Below are positions 28,492-36,269 of a stretch of DNA of 64,000 bases, piece by piece (within the stretch, counting starts at the first letter, position 1; every line of letters starts with the position of its first letter). The position numbers and the translations under genes were made by a program. The stretch is from Halomonas sp. HL-48. GTDB taxonomy: Bacteria; Pseudomonadota; Gammaproteobacteria; Pseudomonadales; Halomonadaceae. The stretch lies in the NCBI RefSeq assembly GCF_001314875.1, contig NZ_LJZS01000005.1, forward strand, positions 186,001-250,000, given 5' to 3'. A model generated the notes under the pieces. It did no database searches and was not told the DNA's origin. It saw only the letters and a list, made by a program, of their open reading frames with translations.

Positions 28492-28930
28492 TGTTGCTCC
28501 GCATTGAACCGCTCTGCAGCAACGTTTGCGACTTGCGGTCGTCTTCTTCGCGCGTTGCACCACCATGATGCTTATCCTGCCCTAAAGATTAAGCCGGGGC
28601 GGCCGATAGTTGCTTATGGAATTATTTTCCATTAAAAAATACCCCCGCGTCAGCAAAATGGGCGTGTAGCCGCTTCGACCATGGCTTATTTCGTATAAAC
28701 TATGGCTAATTTAATACTCATTCATGTGAACGCCTGTGGGCGTACAGCTTGTAGTGTGGCCACGAACTGTCGCGGCCCTAGTGATGTAATAAGTTGAATT
28801 AATGCATCTTTATGATTGAAAAGCGTTGGATGAAGAGCGTTGATTTCAAAACCGAAGTCGTGTCTTCTTGCGGGTGGTAGCGCGGCGATGACCGTTGTCA
28901 TTTCATAATTAACGAGGAGAGCAAGGACGT
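28492..28930. other. Intergenic region with FliA promoter, no clear gene
   Basis: 439 bp, AT-richer than its surroundings. It holds the sigma-28-type promoter at 28583-28609 and so a predicted leader of about 310 nt before the PAS-GGDEF-EAL gene. Two tiny frames exist (17 codons from 28616; about 31 codons near 28702) but neither has a convincing ribosome-binding site. Confidence 0.6.
28583..28609 (+). promoter_or_regulatory. FliA (sigma-28) promoter
   Basis: TAAAGATT, an 11-nt spacer and GCCGATAG, matching the flagellar sigma-28 consensus (TAAAGTTT, N11, GCCGATAA) at 7 of 8 in each half with exact spacing. It reads towards the c-di-GMP gene at 28931. Confidence 0.7.
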
Positions 28931-30712
28931 ATGAGCCAGCCTTTTACGACGCCAAAGGCGCAGTCTTTGCCTCAATTGCATGCATCGTCGTTAACGCCTA
29001 ACGACCCCACGACTATGCCCGCACTGTTACCCGCTCAGGCGGCGTTCTTGCATGCCAACGAGGCGATTATCATTACCGACGCCGATAACTGCGTGATCGA
29101 TGTCAATCCGGCCTTTAGCGAACTCACCGGCTGCCCGCTTGCCGTCGTGAAGGGCAAGACGCCCGAGGCGTTCAGTATCCTGCCGTTGGATGATAGTCGC
29201 ACTACCCGGCTGATGCGTGAAGAGCTCCAACTGCGCGACCGCAGTAAAAGTCAGGTGAGTTACCGTAGCCACGATGGTCAGTTTTATCCCGGCATGATGT
29301 CGATTAACAGGGTGCGCGACGATAAGGGCAACGTTGACCACCATGTGATTGTCCTGGCGGATTTATCGGCGATTCCTGCCCATGCACGGCATCTGAACAG
29401 GGAAGTCTATTTTGATGCCTTGACCGGCCTGCCTAATCTCCAACTGTTAACGCAGCTCATCCAGGAGTCCATTCAGCACGCTGAAAGCAAGCAGATGCCA
29501 CTGGCGGTCTGCTCGCTGGACATCGATTTTTTCAAGTCGATCAACGATCGCTTGGGCTCGAGCGTGGGCGATACGCTGCTCTCGACCTTCGGTCAGCGCA
29601 TCAGTCATCTGCTGTTTGGCGACGATGTGCTGGCTCGAGTGGGCGGCGATGAGTTTGTATTATTGCTTCACCATGGCGTGGAAGAAGCCTTCTTTGAGAA
29701 CTTGCTGGCCTCGATACGGCGCCCTTTATTTGTAGACGGGCACACGGTTCAGTTCACGGCGAGCCTCGGAGTGACGTTTTATCCCAATGACCCGGCTCAG
29801 GGAGATGGCTTGCTGCGTCATGCCAATCAGGCCATGTATCGGGCAAAGCAGCGCGGCCGCGATACGTTCCACGTCTTTGATCCCAATCACGACCGGCAGC
29901 TGCAAGTGCGCCACGAGAAGCGTCAACGCTTTGTGGATGCGCTGGCGAACGACGAACTGCGGCTTTATTATCAGCCCCAGGTCGATATGCGTACCGGCCA
30001 GGTGGTCGGCGTCGAAGCGCTGATTCGCTGGCAGCATCCCGAGCGGGGGCTGATGGCGCCGGGCCAGTTCCTGCCGATCATTGAGGCGACACCGCTCGAG
30101 GTCGATCTCGGGGAGTGGGTGCTGGAACAGGCGATGCGCCAGCTGGTGGCGTGGCAATCAGCGGGCATCATGCTGCCTATCAACGTCAATATCAGCCCTT
30201 CGCACCTGCTGCTGGGCAATTTTAGCCAGCGCCTGGGTGAGCTGCTGGCGCGCTATCCGCAGGTTCCTCCAGGGCTGCTCAAGCTGGAGGTGCTGGAAAG
30301 CGCCGCCATGCATGACATACAGGCTGCGCTGACCACCATGGCCAAGTGCCAGGCGTTGGGCGTCAACTTTGCCATCGATGACTTTGGCACCGGGTTTTCA
30401 TCGCTGACGCATTTGCGTCAGCTGCCGGTGAACCTGATCAAGATCGACCAGAGCTTTGTCCGCGACATGCTCAGAGACCCAGATGACATGGCCATCGTCG
30501 AGAGCGTGATCTACATGGCGAACCGCTTTCAGCGGCCGATGCTGGCGGAAGGCGTGGAAACGCTGGCCCATGCCAAAGCGCTGATCGAGCGTGGGTGCGA
30601 ATTAGCCCAAGGCTATGGTATTGCGCGGCCCATGCCCGCTGAAGAGCTGCCCAAATGGTTGGTGGCATGGCCCAAGCGGGACGACTGGACCGCGCTGGGT
30701 AGGACTCACTAG
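28931..30712 (+). CDS. PAS-GGDEF-EAL c-di-GMP protein
   Basis: A 593-aa soluble protein: PAS domain (about 35-150, with IIITDADNCVIDVNPAF), GGDEF domain with intact VGGDEFV at about 239, then an EAL domain (VEALIRWQHPERG at about 362, IDDFGTGFSSL, KIDQSFV, AEGVET). ELTES reads EVLES, keeping the metal-binding Glu. Both activities look possible; the PAS domain would sense a cytoplasmic signal. The FliA promoter 320 bp upstream suggests it is made with flagella and tunes motility. Confidence 0.9.
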   Translation: MSQPFTTPKAQSLPQLHASSLTPNDPTTMPALLPAQAAFLHANEAIIITDADNCVIDVNPAFSELTGCPLAVVKGKTPEAFSILPLDDSRTTRLMREELQLRDRSKSQVSYRSHDGQFYPGMMSINRVRDDKGNVDHHVIVLADLSAIPAHARHLNREVYFDALTGLPNLQLLTQLIQESIQHAESKQMPLAVCSLDIDFFKSINDRLGSSVGDTLLSTFGQRISHLLFGDDVLARVGGDEFVLLLHHGVEEAFFENLLASIRRPLFVDGHTVQFTASLGVTFYPNDPAQGDGLLRHANQAMYRAKQRGRDTFHVFDPNHDRQLQVRHEKRQRFVDALANDELRLYYQPQVDMRTGQVVGVEALIRWQHPERGLMAPGQFLPIIEATPLEVDLGEWVLEQAMRQLVAWQSAGIMLPINVNISPSHLLLGNFSQRLGELLARYPQVPPGLLKLEVLESAAMHDIQAALTTMAKCQALGVNFAIDDFGTGFSSLTHLRQLPVNLIKIDQSFVRDMLRDPDDMAIVESVIYMANRFQRPMLAEGVETLAHAKALIERGCELAQGYGIARPMPAEELPKWLVAWPKRDDWTALGRTH

Positions 30713-30733
30713 TCAGGCGCTAACGGGTTAGTG

Positions 30734-31360
30734 TTAGGCCGCGCTTCGTGTCTCCGTGCTGGGGTCGGGTACGGGGGCGTCACCACGGTCATTGCCCTCG
30801 GCACCGGCGCGTGCCTGATCCATTTCGCGGGACTGCATGCCAGCCTCCAGTTTGGCTTCAAGCAAATATTGCCTGGCCTGGGCGGCGACCTGATAATCCT
30901 TGGGCGAGGGGTCGGCAGGAGCCAGAGCGGCGGCAATCACCGTCTGCATCTTCTCGATGGTCGCCTTCGGGTCGTTGGGCACCGGGCCGTAATCAATCGA
31001 TACTTCACCGGCCACGGCATAGCGCTGGCCGTCGGGTCCCACTTCGTAATCGTAGCTTGCGCCGCCGGCATAGGCGCCACCGACCGTCTGGTGGGCCATC
31101 TCGTGTTGCCGCACGGCACGGTCGGTTTGCTTGAGCTGTTCCAGCTGCTCGATCTGCTCGGGGCCCAGGGGCGTGCCATCGGCAGCCTTTGGGGCAACGC
31201 CGGACTCATCGCTTGACGAGGTCTGATCAGCGGCGTCCTGCTCGGCAGGGTCAGCGTTGGCAGCGCTGGCCGGTGAAGGGGTGAGTGTCGCCGCTCCGGC
31301 ATTGAACGTTGGCGATGCCCAGGCGGAAAGCGATGCAGCACCCAACACGGCGATGGTCAT
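30734..31360 (-). CDS. SprA-related putative metalloprotease family protein
   Basis: About 208 aa. An Ala/Pro/Ser-rich disordered N-terminus (1-80) is followed by VRQHEMAHQTVGGAYAGGASYDYEVGPDGQRYAVAGEVSID, which has the HExxH-like HEMAH motif and glycine-rich block of the SprA-related family; the AGEVSIDYGPVPNDPKAT block is also typical. The function is unproven. ATG 31360 is chosen because family members lack a long extension; the frame stays open to an ATG at 31432. It is convergent with the PAS-GGDEF-EAL gene. Confidence 0.75.
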   Translation of the reverse strand: MTIAVLGAASLSAWASPTFNAGAATLTPSPASAANADPAEQDAADQTSSSDESGVAPKAADGTPLGPEQIEQLEQLKQTDRAVRQHEMAHQTVGGAYAGGASYDYEVGPDGQRYAVAGEVSIDYGPVPNDPKATIEKMQTVIAAALAPADPSPKDYQVAAQARQYLLEAKLEAGMQSREMDQARAGAEGNDRGDAPVPDPSTETRSAA

Positions 31361-31470
31361 GGCGCGATATCCATGCGAACAAAGGAAGAGTCTGAAGTAT
31401 CGGCGAGGCGTACCGGTTGCGCAAGTGAGCATTGTATGAACGGGCCGCAGAGAGGCGGGGAACCAAGGTA

Positions 31471-31698
31471 ATGCAAACGATTGATGTGGTCATTAACCTG
31501 TCTTACGAGGTCTGCCTCGCGCACTACGAGGGGCGGATTGCCCAGGTGTATACTTATAGCCTTGACGGTCGCCGGGTGGTGTTTCCGGCAGAAGCGCTAC
31601 GCCACGTGATGACCCATGACGGCGTCTATGGGACCTATCGATTAAAGTTTTCTGAGCAAGGCCGATTTATCAGTATCCACCCGATTACCATTGGTTGA
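31471..31698 (+). CDS. DUF2835 family protein
   Basis: A 75-aa protein: MQTIDVVINLSYEVCLAHYEG, RVVFPAEALRHVMTHDGVYGTYRL and RFISIHPI follow the DUF2835 pattern, a small beta-rich family of unknown role. ATG 31471 follows AACCAAGGTA (AAGG). Its stop overlaps a TTG that could start the next gene. Confidence 0.8.
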   Translation: MQTIDVVINLSYEVCLAHYEGRIAQVYTYSLDGRRVVFPAEALRHVMTHDGVYGTYRLKFSEQGRFISIHPITIG

Positions 31699-31706
31699 CC
31701 CTTACT

Positions 31707-32090
31707 ATGCTGCACACCACCTCCGATGTGTCGTTACATGAAGTCGTTTATGAGGTCATCCCCAACCTCAACACCGCTGAAAGGCTGGTCAATAACACCT
31801 TGGAAAGCATCATGGAGGCGGCCTCGAACCCATTGGATATCATGCGGCGCAAAGAGCAGCAGGACGCCTTCCGTCTGGAGGTCCACCGCGTACGCATGAA
31901 CCTCGAGCATTTGCTGGAACGCTACCGCGATGACGTCGAGGCCCTGGTGAGCGCCGACGGCCGTGAACGAGGTCCGATGGTGACCCTTGACCGCAATGAG
32001 GCGCAGGCGGTGCGCAGCGCCGTTGAGATTTATCAGCATGTGCGCGCGTATCAGCGGGGTGAGCGTCGCCATCCGCTGGGGGGGCGTTAG
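31707..32090 (+). CDS. Hypothetical helical protein
   Basis: About 127 aa, which I do not recognise. It is predicted mostly alpha-helical, with charged heptad-like stretches (RRKEQQDAFRLEVHRVRMNL and LEHLLERYRDDVEALV) suggesting a coiled coil, and a basic end. No signal peptide or membrane segment. It follows the DUF2835 gene; ATG 31707 lies 8 nt past that stop, and TTG 31695 overlapping the stop is the alternative start. The pair looks co-transcribed. Confidence 0.65.
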   Translation: MLHTTSDVSLHEVVYEVIPNLNTAERLVNNTLESIMEAASNPLDIMRRKEQQDAFRLEVHRVRMNLEHLLERYRDDVEALVSADGRERGPMVTLDRNEAQAVRSAVEIYQHVRAYQRGERRHPLGGR

Positions 32091-32134
32091 GCGCGCCACG
32101 CGGGTCCGGGCCGCCAAAAAAATCCAGACTAGGC

Positions 32135-32140
32135 TATAAT
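32135..32140 (+). promoter_or_regulatory. -10 element for the ABM-domain gene
   Basis: Perfect TATAAT with no good -35. Initiation about 7 nt downstream would put the two hairpins of the leader near the 5' end of the mRNA. Confidence 0.5.
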
Positions 32141-32153
32141 GGTGCCTTCAATG

Positions 32154-32210
32154 CAACGTCCCGACTTACCCGTCGGGACGTTGGCAGCCTGCCTACCCGG
32201 CGTCGGCTGC
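32154..32210 (+). promoter_or_regulatory. Tandem hairpin leader RNA
   Basis: Hairpin 1 (32154-32183) is a perfect 12-bp stem with loop TTACCC. Hairpin 2 (32184-32210) follows with no gap: a 6-bp outer stem, a small internal loop, a 4-bp inner stem and loop TACCC. Neither is followed by a T-run, so they are not terminators. The Shine-Dalgarno AGGAGA lies 9 nt after hairpin 2. The shared TACCC loops suggest a designed RNA element; I do not recognise a known class. Confidence 0.55.
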
Positions 32211-32231
32211 TGAGCCATCAGGAGATATACC

Positions 32232-32807
32232 ATGTCTGCCTCACCGGTCACCTTAATGGTGGCGCGACGCGTTGCCAAAGGGCGTTATCCGCATTTTACC
32301 CGTTGGTTGAACGAAGGCCGTCAGCTGGCCGCGGACTTTCCCGGCTACCTGGGGTCCGGAGTGTTGGCGCCGCCCGCCGATGACGATGAATACCAGATTA
32401 TTTTTCGCTTCAGTAGCGCCGATACGCTTGCCATGTGGGAGCACTCGGCATCCCGGCATGCTTGGCTTGCCCGCGGGCAGGGGTTGTTTGAGGCCCCGCA
32501 TGAGCACCGCGCGACGGGCCTCGATGCCTGGTTTCAGTCGCATTCGCCCGCGCCGCCGCGTTGGAAGCAGGCCGTAGCGATATGGCTGGCGTTTTTCCCT
32601 GTATCGGTGCTGTTTCAGTGGCTGTTTGGCAGCACCCTGGCCGACTGGCCCATGCTGCCGCGTGTGCTGGTCAGCACGCTGATGCTCACCCCGGTCATGG
32701 TGTTTGTGTTTATTCCGCTTTCGATGCGCCTGTTGGCGCCCTGGCTGGCGGGAAAGTGGTCACCTCTGGAGGGACTCCTGCGGCGTTTTTCCGAACGCCG
32801 TACTTAA
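32232..32807 (+). CDS. Membrane protein with antibiotic-biosynthesis-monooxygenase (ABM) domain
   Basis: A 191-aa protein. Residues 1-95 form a dimeric alpha/beta-barrel ABM fold (VTLMVARRVAKGRYPHFTRWL, YQIIFRFSSADTLAMWEHSASR). The C-terminal half has two membrane segments (AVAIWLAFFPVSVLFQWLF and VLVSTLMLTPVMVFVFIPLSM). Proteins with this layout are common in proteobacteria but uncharacterised; monooxygenase activity is not implied. A clear AGGAGA precedes the ATG and the leader carries two hairpins. Confidence 0.8.
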   Translation: MSASPVTLMVARRVAKGRYPHFTRWLNEGRQLAADFPGYLGSGVLAPPADDDEYQIIFRFSSADTLAMWEHSASRHAWLARGQGLFEAPHEHRATGLDAWFQSHSPAPPRWKQAVAIWLAFFPVSVLFQWLFGSTLADWPMLPRVLVSTLMLTPVMVFVFIPLSMRLLAPWLAGKWSPLEGLLRRFSERRT

Positions 32808-32947
32808 GGTGATGTTAGCGTTGGTAATGCGCGAAAAACAGGGGTTTCCTCCTTCGCGTCCAACGCTGCTATGCTGAATGGGCGCACAGTGCAAGGAAGT
32901 CTGGCGTCGACGCAATGTCGGCGAGCCCAATCGCCTATGGAGTGCCC

Positions 32948-33619
32948 ATGATCCACGTCCACCATCTCGAAAAATCCCGCTCACACCGTATCTTATGGCT
33001 ACTCGAAACCCTCGGGCTCGACTACGAGATCAGCGTCTATCAACGCGATGCTTCCACCCAGCAAGCCCCTGAGGCGCTCAGGAAAATCCATCCGCTCGGC
33101 AAGTCGCCGGTGATCACCGACGGCGAACTCACCGTCGCCGAGTCCGGGGCGATTATTGACTATCTGTTACAACGCTATGCTCAGGGGCGCTGCCAACCCG
33201 ACAGCGACGATCTCAACGCCTGGGTGGATTACCGCTATTGGCTGCATTATGCCGAAGGCTCGCTGATGCCGCTGCTGGTCATGAAGCTGGTGTTCGGCCA
33301 ACTGCCCAAGCGTGCCCCCTGGCTGGTGAAACCGATCGCCAAAGGCATCACCCAGACCGTCAACAGCAGCTTTCTTGATCCGCAAATCAACCGCCACCTG
33401 CGCTTCATCGATGACTACCTGGCCGCCCGCGACCAGTTTGCCGGCCCGTGGCCAAGCGGTGCCGACGTGCAGATGAGCTTCCCGCTTCAGGCGGTCGCGG
33501 CGACGGGTTCAATGGCGGAATACCCGGCGATTGCCCGCTTCGTCGAGCGCGTTGAAGACGACCCTGCCTGGCTGCGTGTCGTTGAACGTGCCGGCCCCCT
33601 GACCATGCCCGGTGCCTAA
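32948..33619 (+). CDS. Glutathione S-transferase family protein
   Basis: A 223-aa protein starting MIHVHHLEKSRSHRILWLLE, with an N-terminal thioredoxin fold (SRSHRILW is the GSH-binding region; GKSPVITDGELTVAESGAIIDYL is the cis-Pro and SNAIL-like motif) and an all-helical C-terminal domain. It conjugates or reduces with glutathione in the cytoplasm. ATG 32948 has TATGGAG upstream; the frame opens 33 nt earlier. Confidence 0.9.
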   Translation: MIHVHHLEKSRSHRILWLLETLGLDYEISVYQRDASTQQAPEALRKIHPLGKSPVITDGELTVAESGAIIDYLLQRYAQGRCQPDSDDLNAWVDYRYWLHYAEGSLMPLLVMKLVFGQLPKRAPWLVKPIAKGITQTVNSSFLDPQINRHLRFIDDYLAARDQFAGPWPSGADVQMSFPLQAVAATGSMAEYPAIARFVERVEDDPAWLRVVERAGPLTMPGA

Positions 33620-33627
33620 CCAGTACC

Positions 33628-36216
33628 ATGGTGGCGTTGGCGGTGAACAAGCCCGGTCGTAACGTACGCCAGGCGCGTCGCTTTTACCTTGGGCATAGCG
33701 CGCTTGTACTCGGCAGCGTGCTAATGGCGCCAGCACTGATGGCCAATGAACCGTTGCGCGTCGGGGTTTACGACAACCCGCCCAAGCTGATGCTCAACGA
33801 CCGTCAGCAGCTGAGCGGCATCTTTGGCGACCTGTTCATGGCCATCGCCGAGCGTGAGGCCTGGCAGGTCGAACCCGTTGGCTGTGAATGGCAGCGCTGC
33901 CTGGAAATGCTTGAGCGCGGTGACATTGACCTGCTGCCCGGCGTGGCATGGAACGAGGCTCGCGCCGAGCGATTCGGCTTTCACAATGAGCCCGTGCTGC
34001 ACAGCTGGTCCCAGCTTTATCAGCGCGAAGGTGTTTCAATCGACGCCGTGGTGGATCTTGCCCAAAAAAGCGTGGCGGTAGTGGATGGCTCGGTACAAGA
34101 ACACTACCTGGTGGATATCACCCAGCGCTTTGACATCCCGGTGGACTGGGTTCGTGTGGCAAGCTTTGAGGAAGGCTTTGCCAGGGTGGCCGACGGTGAC
34201 GCCGATGCCGCCGCGGCCAGCCGTCAGTTCGGCGAGTGGCGCGCGCAAAAGAGCGGCCTGGAAAGTTCTCCCGTGGTTTTTCAGCCCGTCCAGCTTTATT
34301 ACGCCGCGTCCCCTTCTTTGCCCCAGTCGGTGCTTTCGGATATTGACGGGCACCTGACCCGCTGGAAAGCTGATAGCGACTCGCTGTATTTCGCCACTCT
34401 GCGCGACTGGCAGGCGGCGGGGGCTGTAGCGTCCCCCGGTCATTCCGGCTGGCTGCGCTGGGGGGTAGCAGCCCTGTTAGGCGCGTTGGCGCTGGTATTG
34501 GTGGTCAGCTTGCTGATGAGGCGGCGGATAGCGAACCAGCGGGTGCGGCTGGCGACCAATGAAGCCATGCTAGCGACCATTCTGGACAGTGTGGACGCCT
34601 ACATTTACATCAAGTCGCCCGACTTGACCTACCAGTACGTCAATCGGCGCATCAGCGAGCTGTTTGGCTGCCCGGCGGAAGCGGTCATCGGCCAGCGCGA
34701 CGAGGCGTTTTTCGACGCCGCCACGGCCGCCGAGATTACCCAGGTAGACCGCCGCGTGCTGGCGTCGGGTGAAAAAACCACCCTGGAAGAGCGCAGCGTC
34801 CTGAAGCATGACGACGAAGTGCGCACCTTTCTGTCGATCAAGATGCCACTGACGGTCACCCCCGGTGAGCCGCCCTCGCTGTGCGGTATCTCCACTGAGC
34901 TGACTGAATATCTGGAGATGCAGTCGCGCACGCATTATCTCGCCTTTTATGATGCGCTGACCGGGCTGCCCAATCGGCGTCTGCTGATGGAATCCCTGGC
35001 GACGACCATTGACGAAGAGGCTCATGGAGATCAGTTCGGCGCGATCCTGTTGGTGGACCTGGACAACTTTCGGCTGGTCAATGATCTTCAGGGGCACGCC
35101 AGCGGCGATCAGCTCCTGGTCAATGTCGCCGAACAGCTGCGCGAAGCGTTGGAAAGCGATGCCATGCTGGCGCGGTTCAGCAGCGACGAATTTGTCGTGA
35201 TGCTCGAACAGCTCGGTGATCAGCAGCTAGAGGCCGCGGCCAGGGCCGAGCGCATCGCCCGCCAGCTGATGACCACTATTCACCAACTGCGCAACAGTCG
35301 CTCGCTGCCGATCAGCGCAAGCGTGGGGCTGGCGCTGTTCAATGGCGAATCGAGTTCGCTGGACGCTGTTCTGCAGCAGGCGGACATGGCGCTTCAGCAG
35401 GCCAAGGCTGAGGGCGGTAACGCGCTGCGCTTTTTCAATCCCGACATGCAGACGAGCGTGCTGGAACGGGCGAACCTGGAAGCCGATCTCCACCATGCCC
35501 TGGCGCGTCGTGAACTGGCGCTGCACTACCAGATACAGGTGGATCAGAAAGGCGTTACCACCGGGGTCGAGGCGCTGCTTCGCTGGTATCACCCTGCACG
35601 GGGCTGGGTCTCGCCCGCCGAGTTCATTCCCCTGGCGGAAGAGAGCGGGCTGATTATTCCGATCGGCGAGTGGGTGTTGACCCAGGCCTGTCAGCAGCTG
35701 GCCAAGTGGTCGCGGCAATCCGCCTATGCGTCACTGACCATTTCGGTCAACGTCAGCTCGGTTCAGTTCCAGCAGCCCGACTTTGTGGGCCGCGTCGAGC
35801 ACCACTTGAAACAAACCCAGGCACCGCCCAACCGGCTGGTCCTGGAGGTCACCGAAAGCCTGCTGATGCGTGAGCCGACCCGCGTACGGCATATCATGCT
35901 CAAACTCCGCGAAAAGGGCATTCGCTTTGCGCTGGACGACTTTGGCACTGGCTATTCATCGCTTGGCTACCTGAAGCGGCTGCCGCTCGATGAGCTCAAG
36001 ATTGATCAATCGTTTATCCGCGAGGTACTCACGGACAAGGCGGACGCCGCCATTGTCGATACGATTATTCTGCTGGCGGTGAGCCTCGGGCTGGTCGTGG
36101 TGGCCGAAGGGGTGGAGACCCAGGCCCAGTTGAACTGGCTAAAAGGTCACGGTTGCTACCGGTATCAAGGCTATTTGCTCGGCCGCCCCAGGTCCATCGA
36201 CAAGCTGTTTGAATGA
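33628..36216 (+). CDS. Periplasmic sensor PAS-GGDEF-EAL protein
   Basis: An 862-aa membrane protein: signal-anchor (about 15-38), periplasmic SBP_bac_3-like domain (about 42-270, LRVGVYDNPPKLMLN), one membrane helix (WGVAALLGALALVLVVSLLM, near 278-297), PAS (about 310-425), GGDEF (about 440-600) and EAL (610-862). The GGDEF motif has become SSDEF at about 517, so cyclase activity is doubtful. The EAL site is intact (EALLRW at about 647, EVTES, LDDFGTGYS, KIDQSF, AEGVET). It is likely a ligand-controlled phosphodiesterase. It starts 8 nt after the GST gene; no Shine-Dalgarno. Confidence 0.88.
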   Translation: MVALAVNKPGRNVRQARRFYLGHSALVLGSVLMAPALMANEPLRVGVYDNPPKLMLNDRQQLSGIFGDLFMAIAEREAWQVEPVGCEWQRCLEMLERGDIDLLPGVAWNEARAERFGFHNEPVLHSWSQLYQREGVSIDAVVDLAQKSVAVVDGSVQEHYLVDITQRFDIPVDWVRVASFEEGFARVADGDADAAAASRQFGEWRAQKSGLESSPVVFQPVQLYYAASPSLPQSVLSDIDGHLTRWKADSDSLYFATLRDWQAAGAVASPGHSGWLRWGVAALLGALALVLVVSLLMRRRIANQRVRLATNEAMLATILDSVDAYIYIKSPDLTYQYVNRRISELFGCPAEAVIGQRDEAFFDAATAAEITQVDRRVLASGEKTTLEERSVLKHDDEVRTFLSIKMPLTVTPGEPPSLCGISTELTEYLEMQSRTHYLAFYDALTGLPNRRLLMESLATTIDEEAHGDQFGAILLVDLDNFRLVNDLQGHASGDQLLVNVAEQLREALESDAMLARFSSDEFVVMLEQLGDQQLEAAARAERIARQLMTTIHQLRNSRSLPISASVGLALFNGESSSLDAVLQQADMALQQAKAEGGNALRFFNPDMQTSVLERANLEADLHHALARRELALHYQIQVDQKGVTTGVEALLRWYHPARGWVSPAEFIPLAEESGLIIPIGEWVLTQACQQLAKWSRQSAYASLTISVNVSSVQFQQPDFVGRVEHHLKQTQAPPNRLVLEVTESLLMREPTRVRHIMLKLREKGIRFALDDFGTGYSSLGYLKRLPLDELKIDQSFIREVLTDKADAAIVDTIILLAVSLGLVVVAEGVETQAQLNWLKGHGCYRYQGYLLGRPRSIDKLFE

Positions 36217-36219
36217 AAA

Positions 36220-36247
36220 ATGCCCCGCCGGGTTAACGGCAGGGCAT
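36220..36247. terminator. Bidirectional terminator
   Basis: ATGCCC, GCCG and their complements CGGC, GGGCAT around a GGTTAA loop, with one mismatch. It lies between the convergent EAL gene and nhaD; AAAA before serves the minus strand. Confidence 0.7.
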
Positions 36248-36269
36248 CTGTCAACCGACCAGCGTTCCG

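Noticed and set aside
28616-28669. A 17-codon leader peptide at the FliA start site
   Set aside because: Its ATG lies at about the predicted transcription start, leaving no room for a ribosome-binding site.
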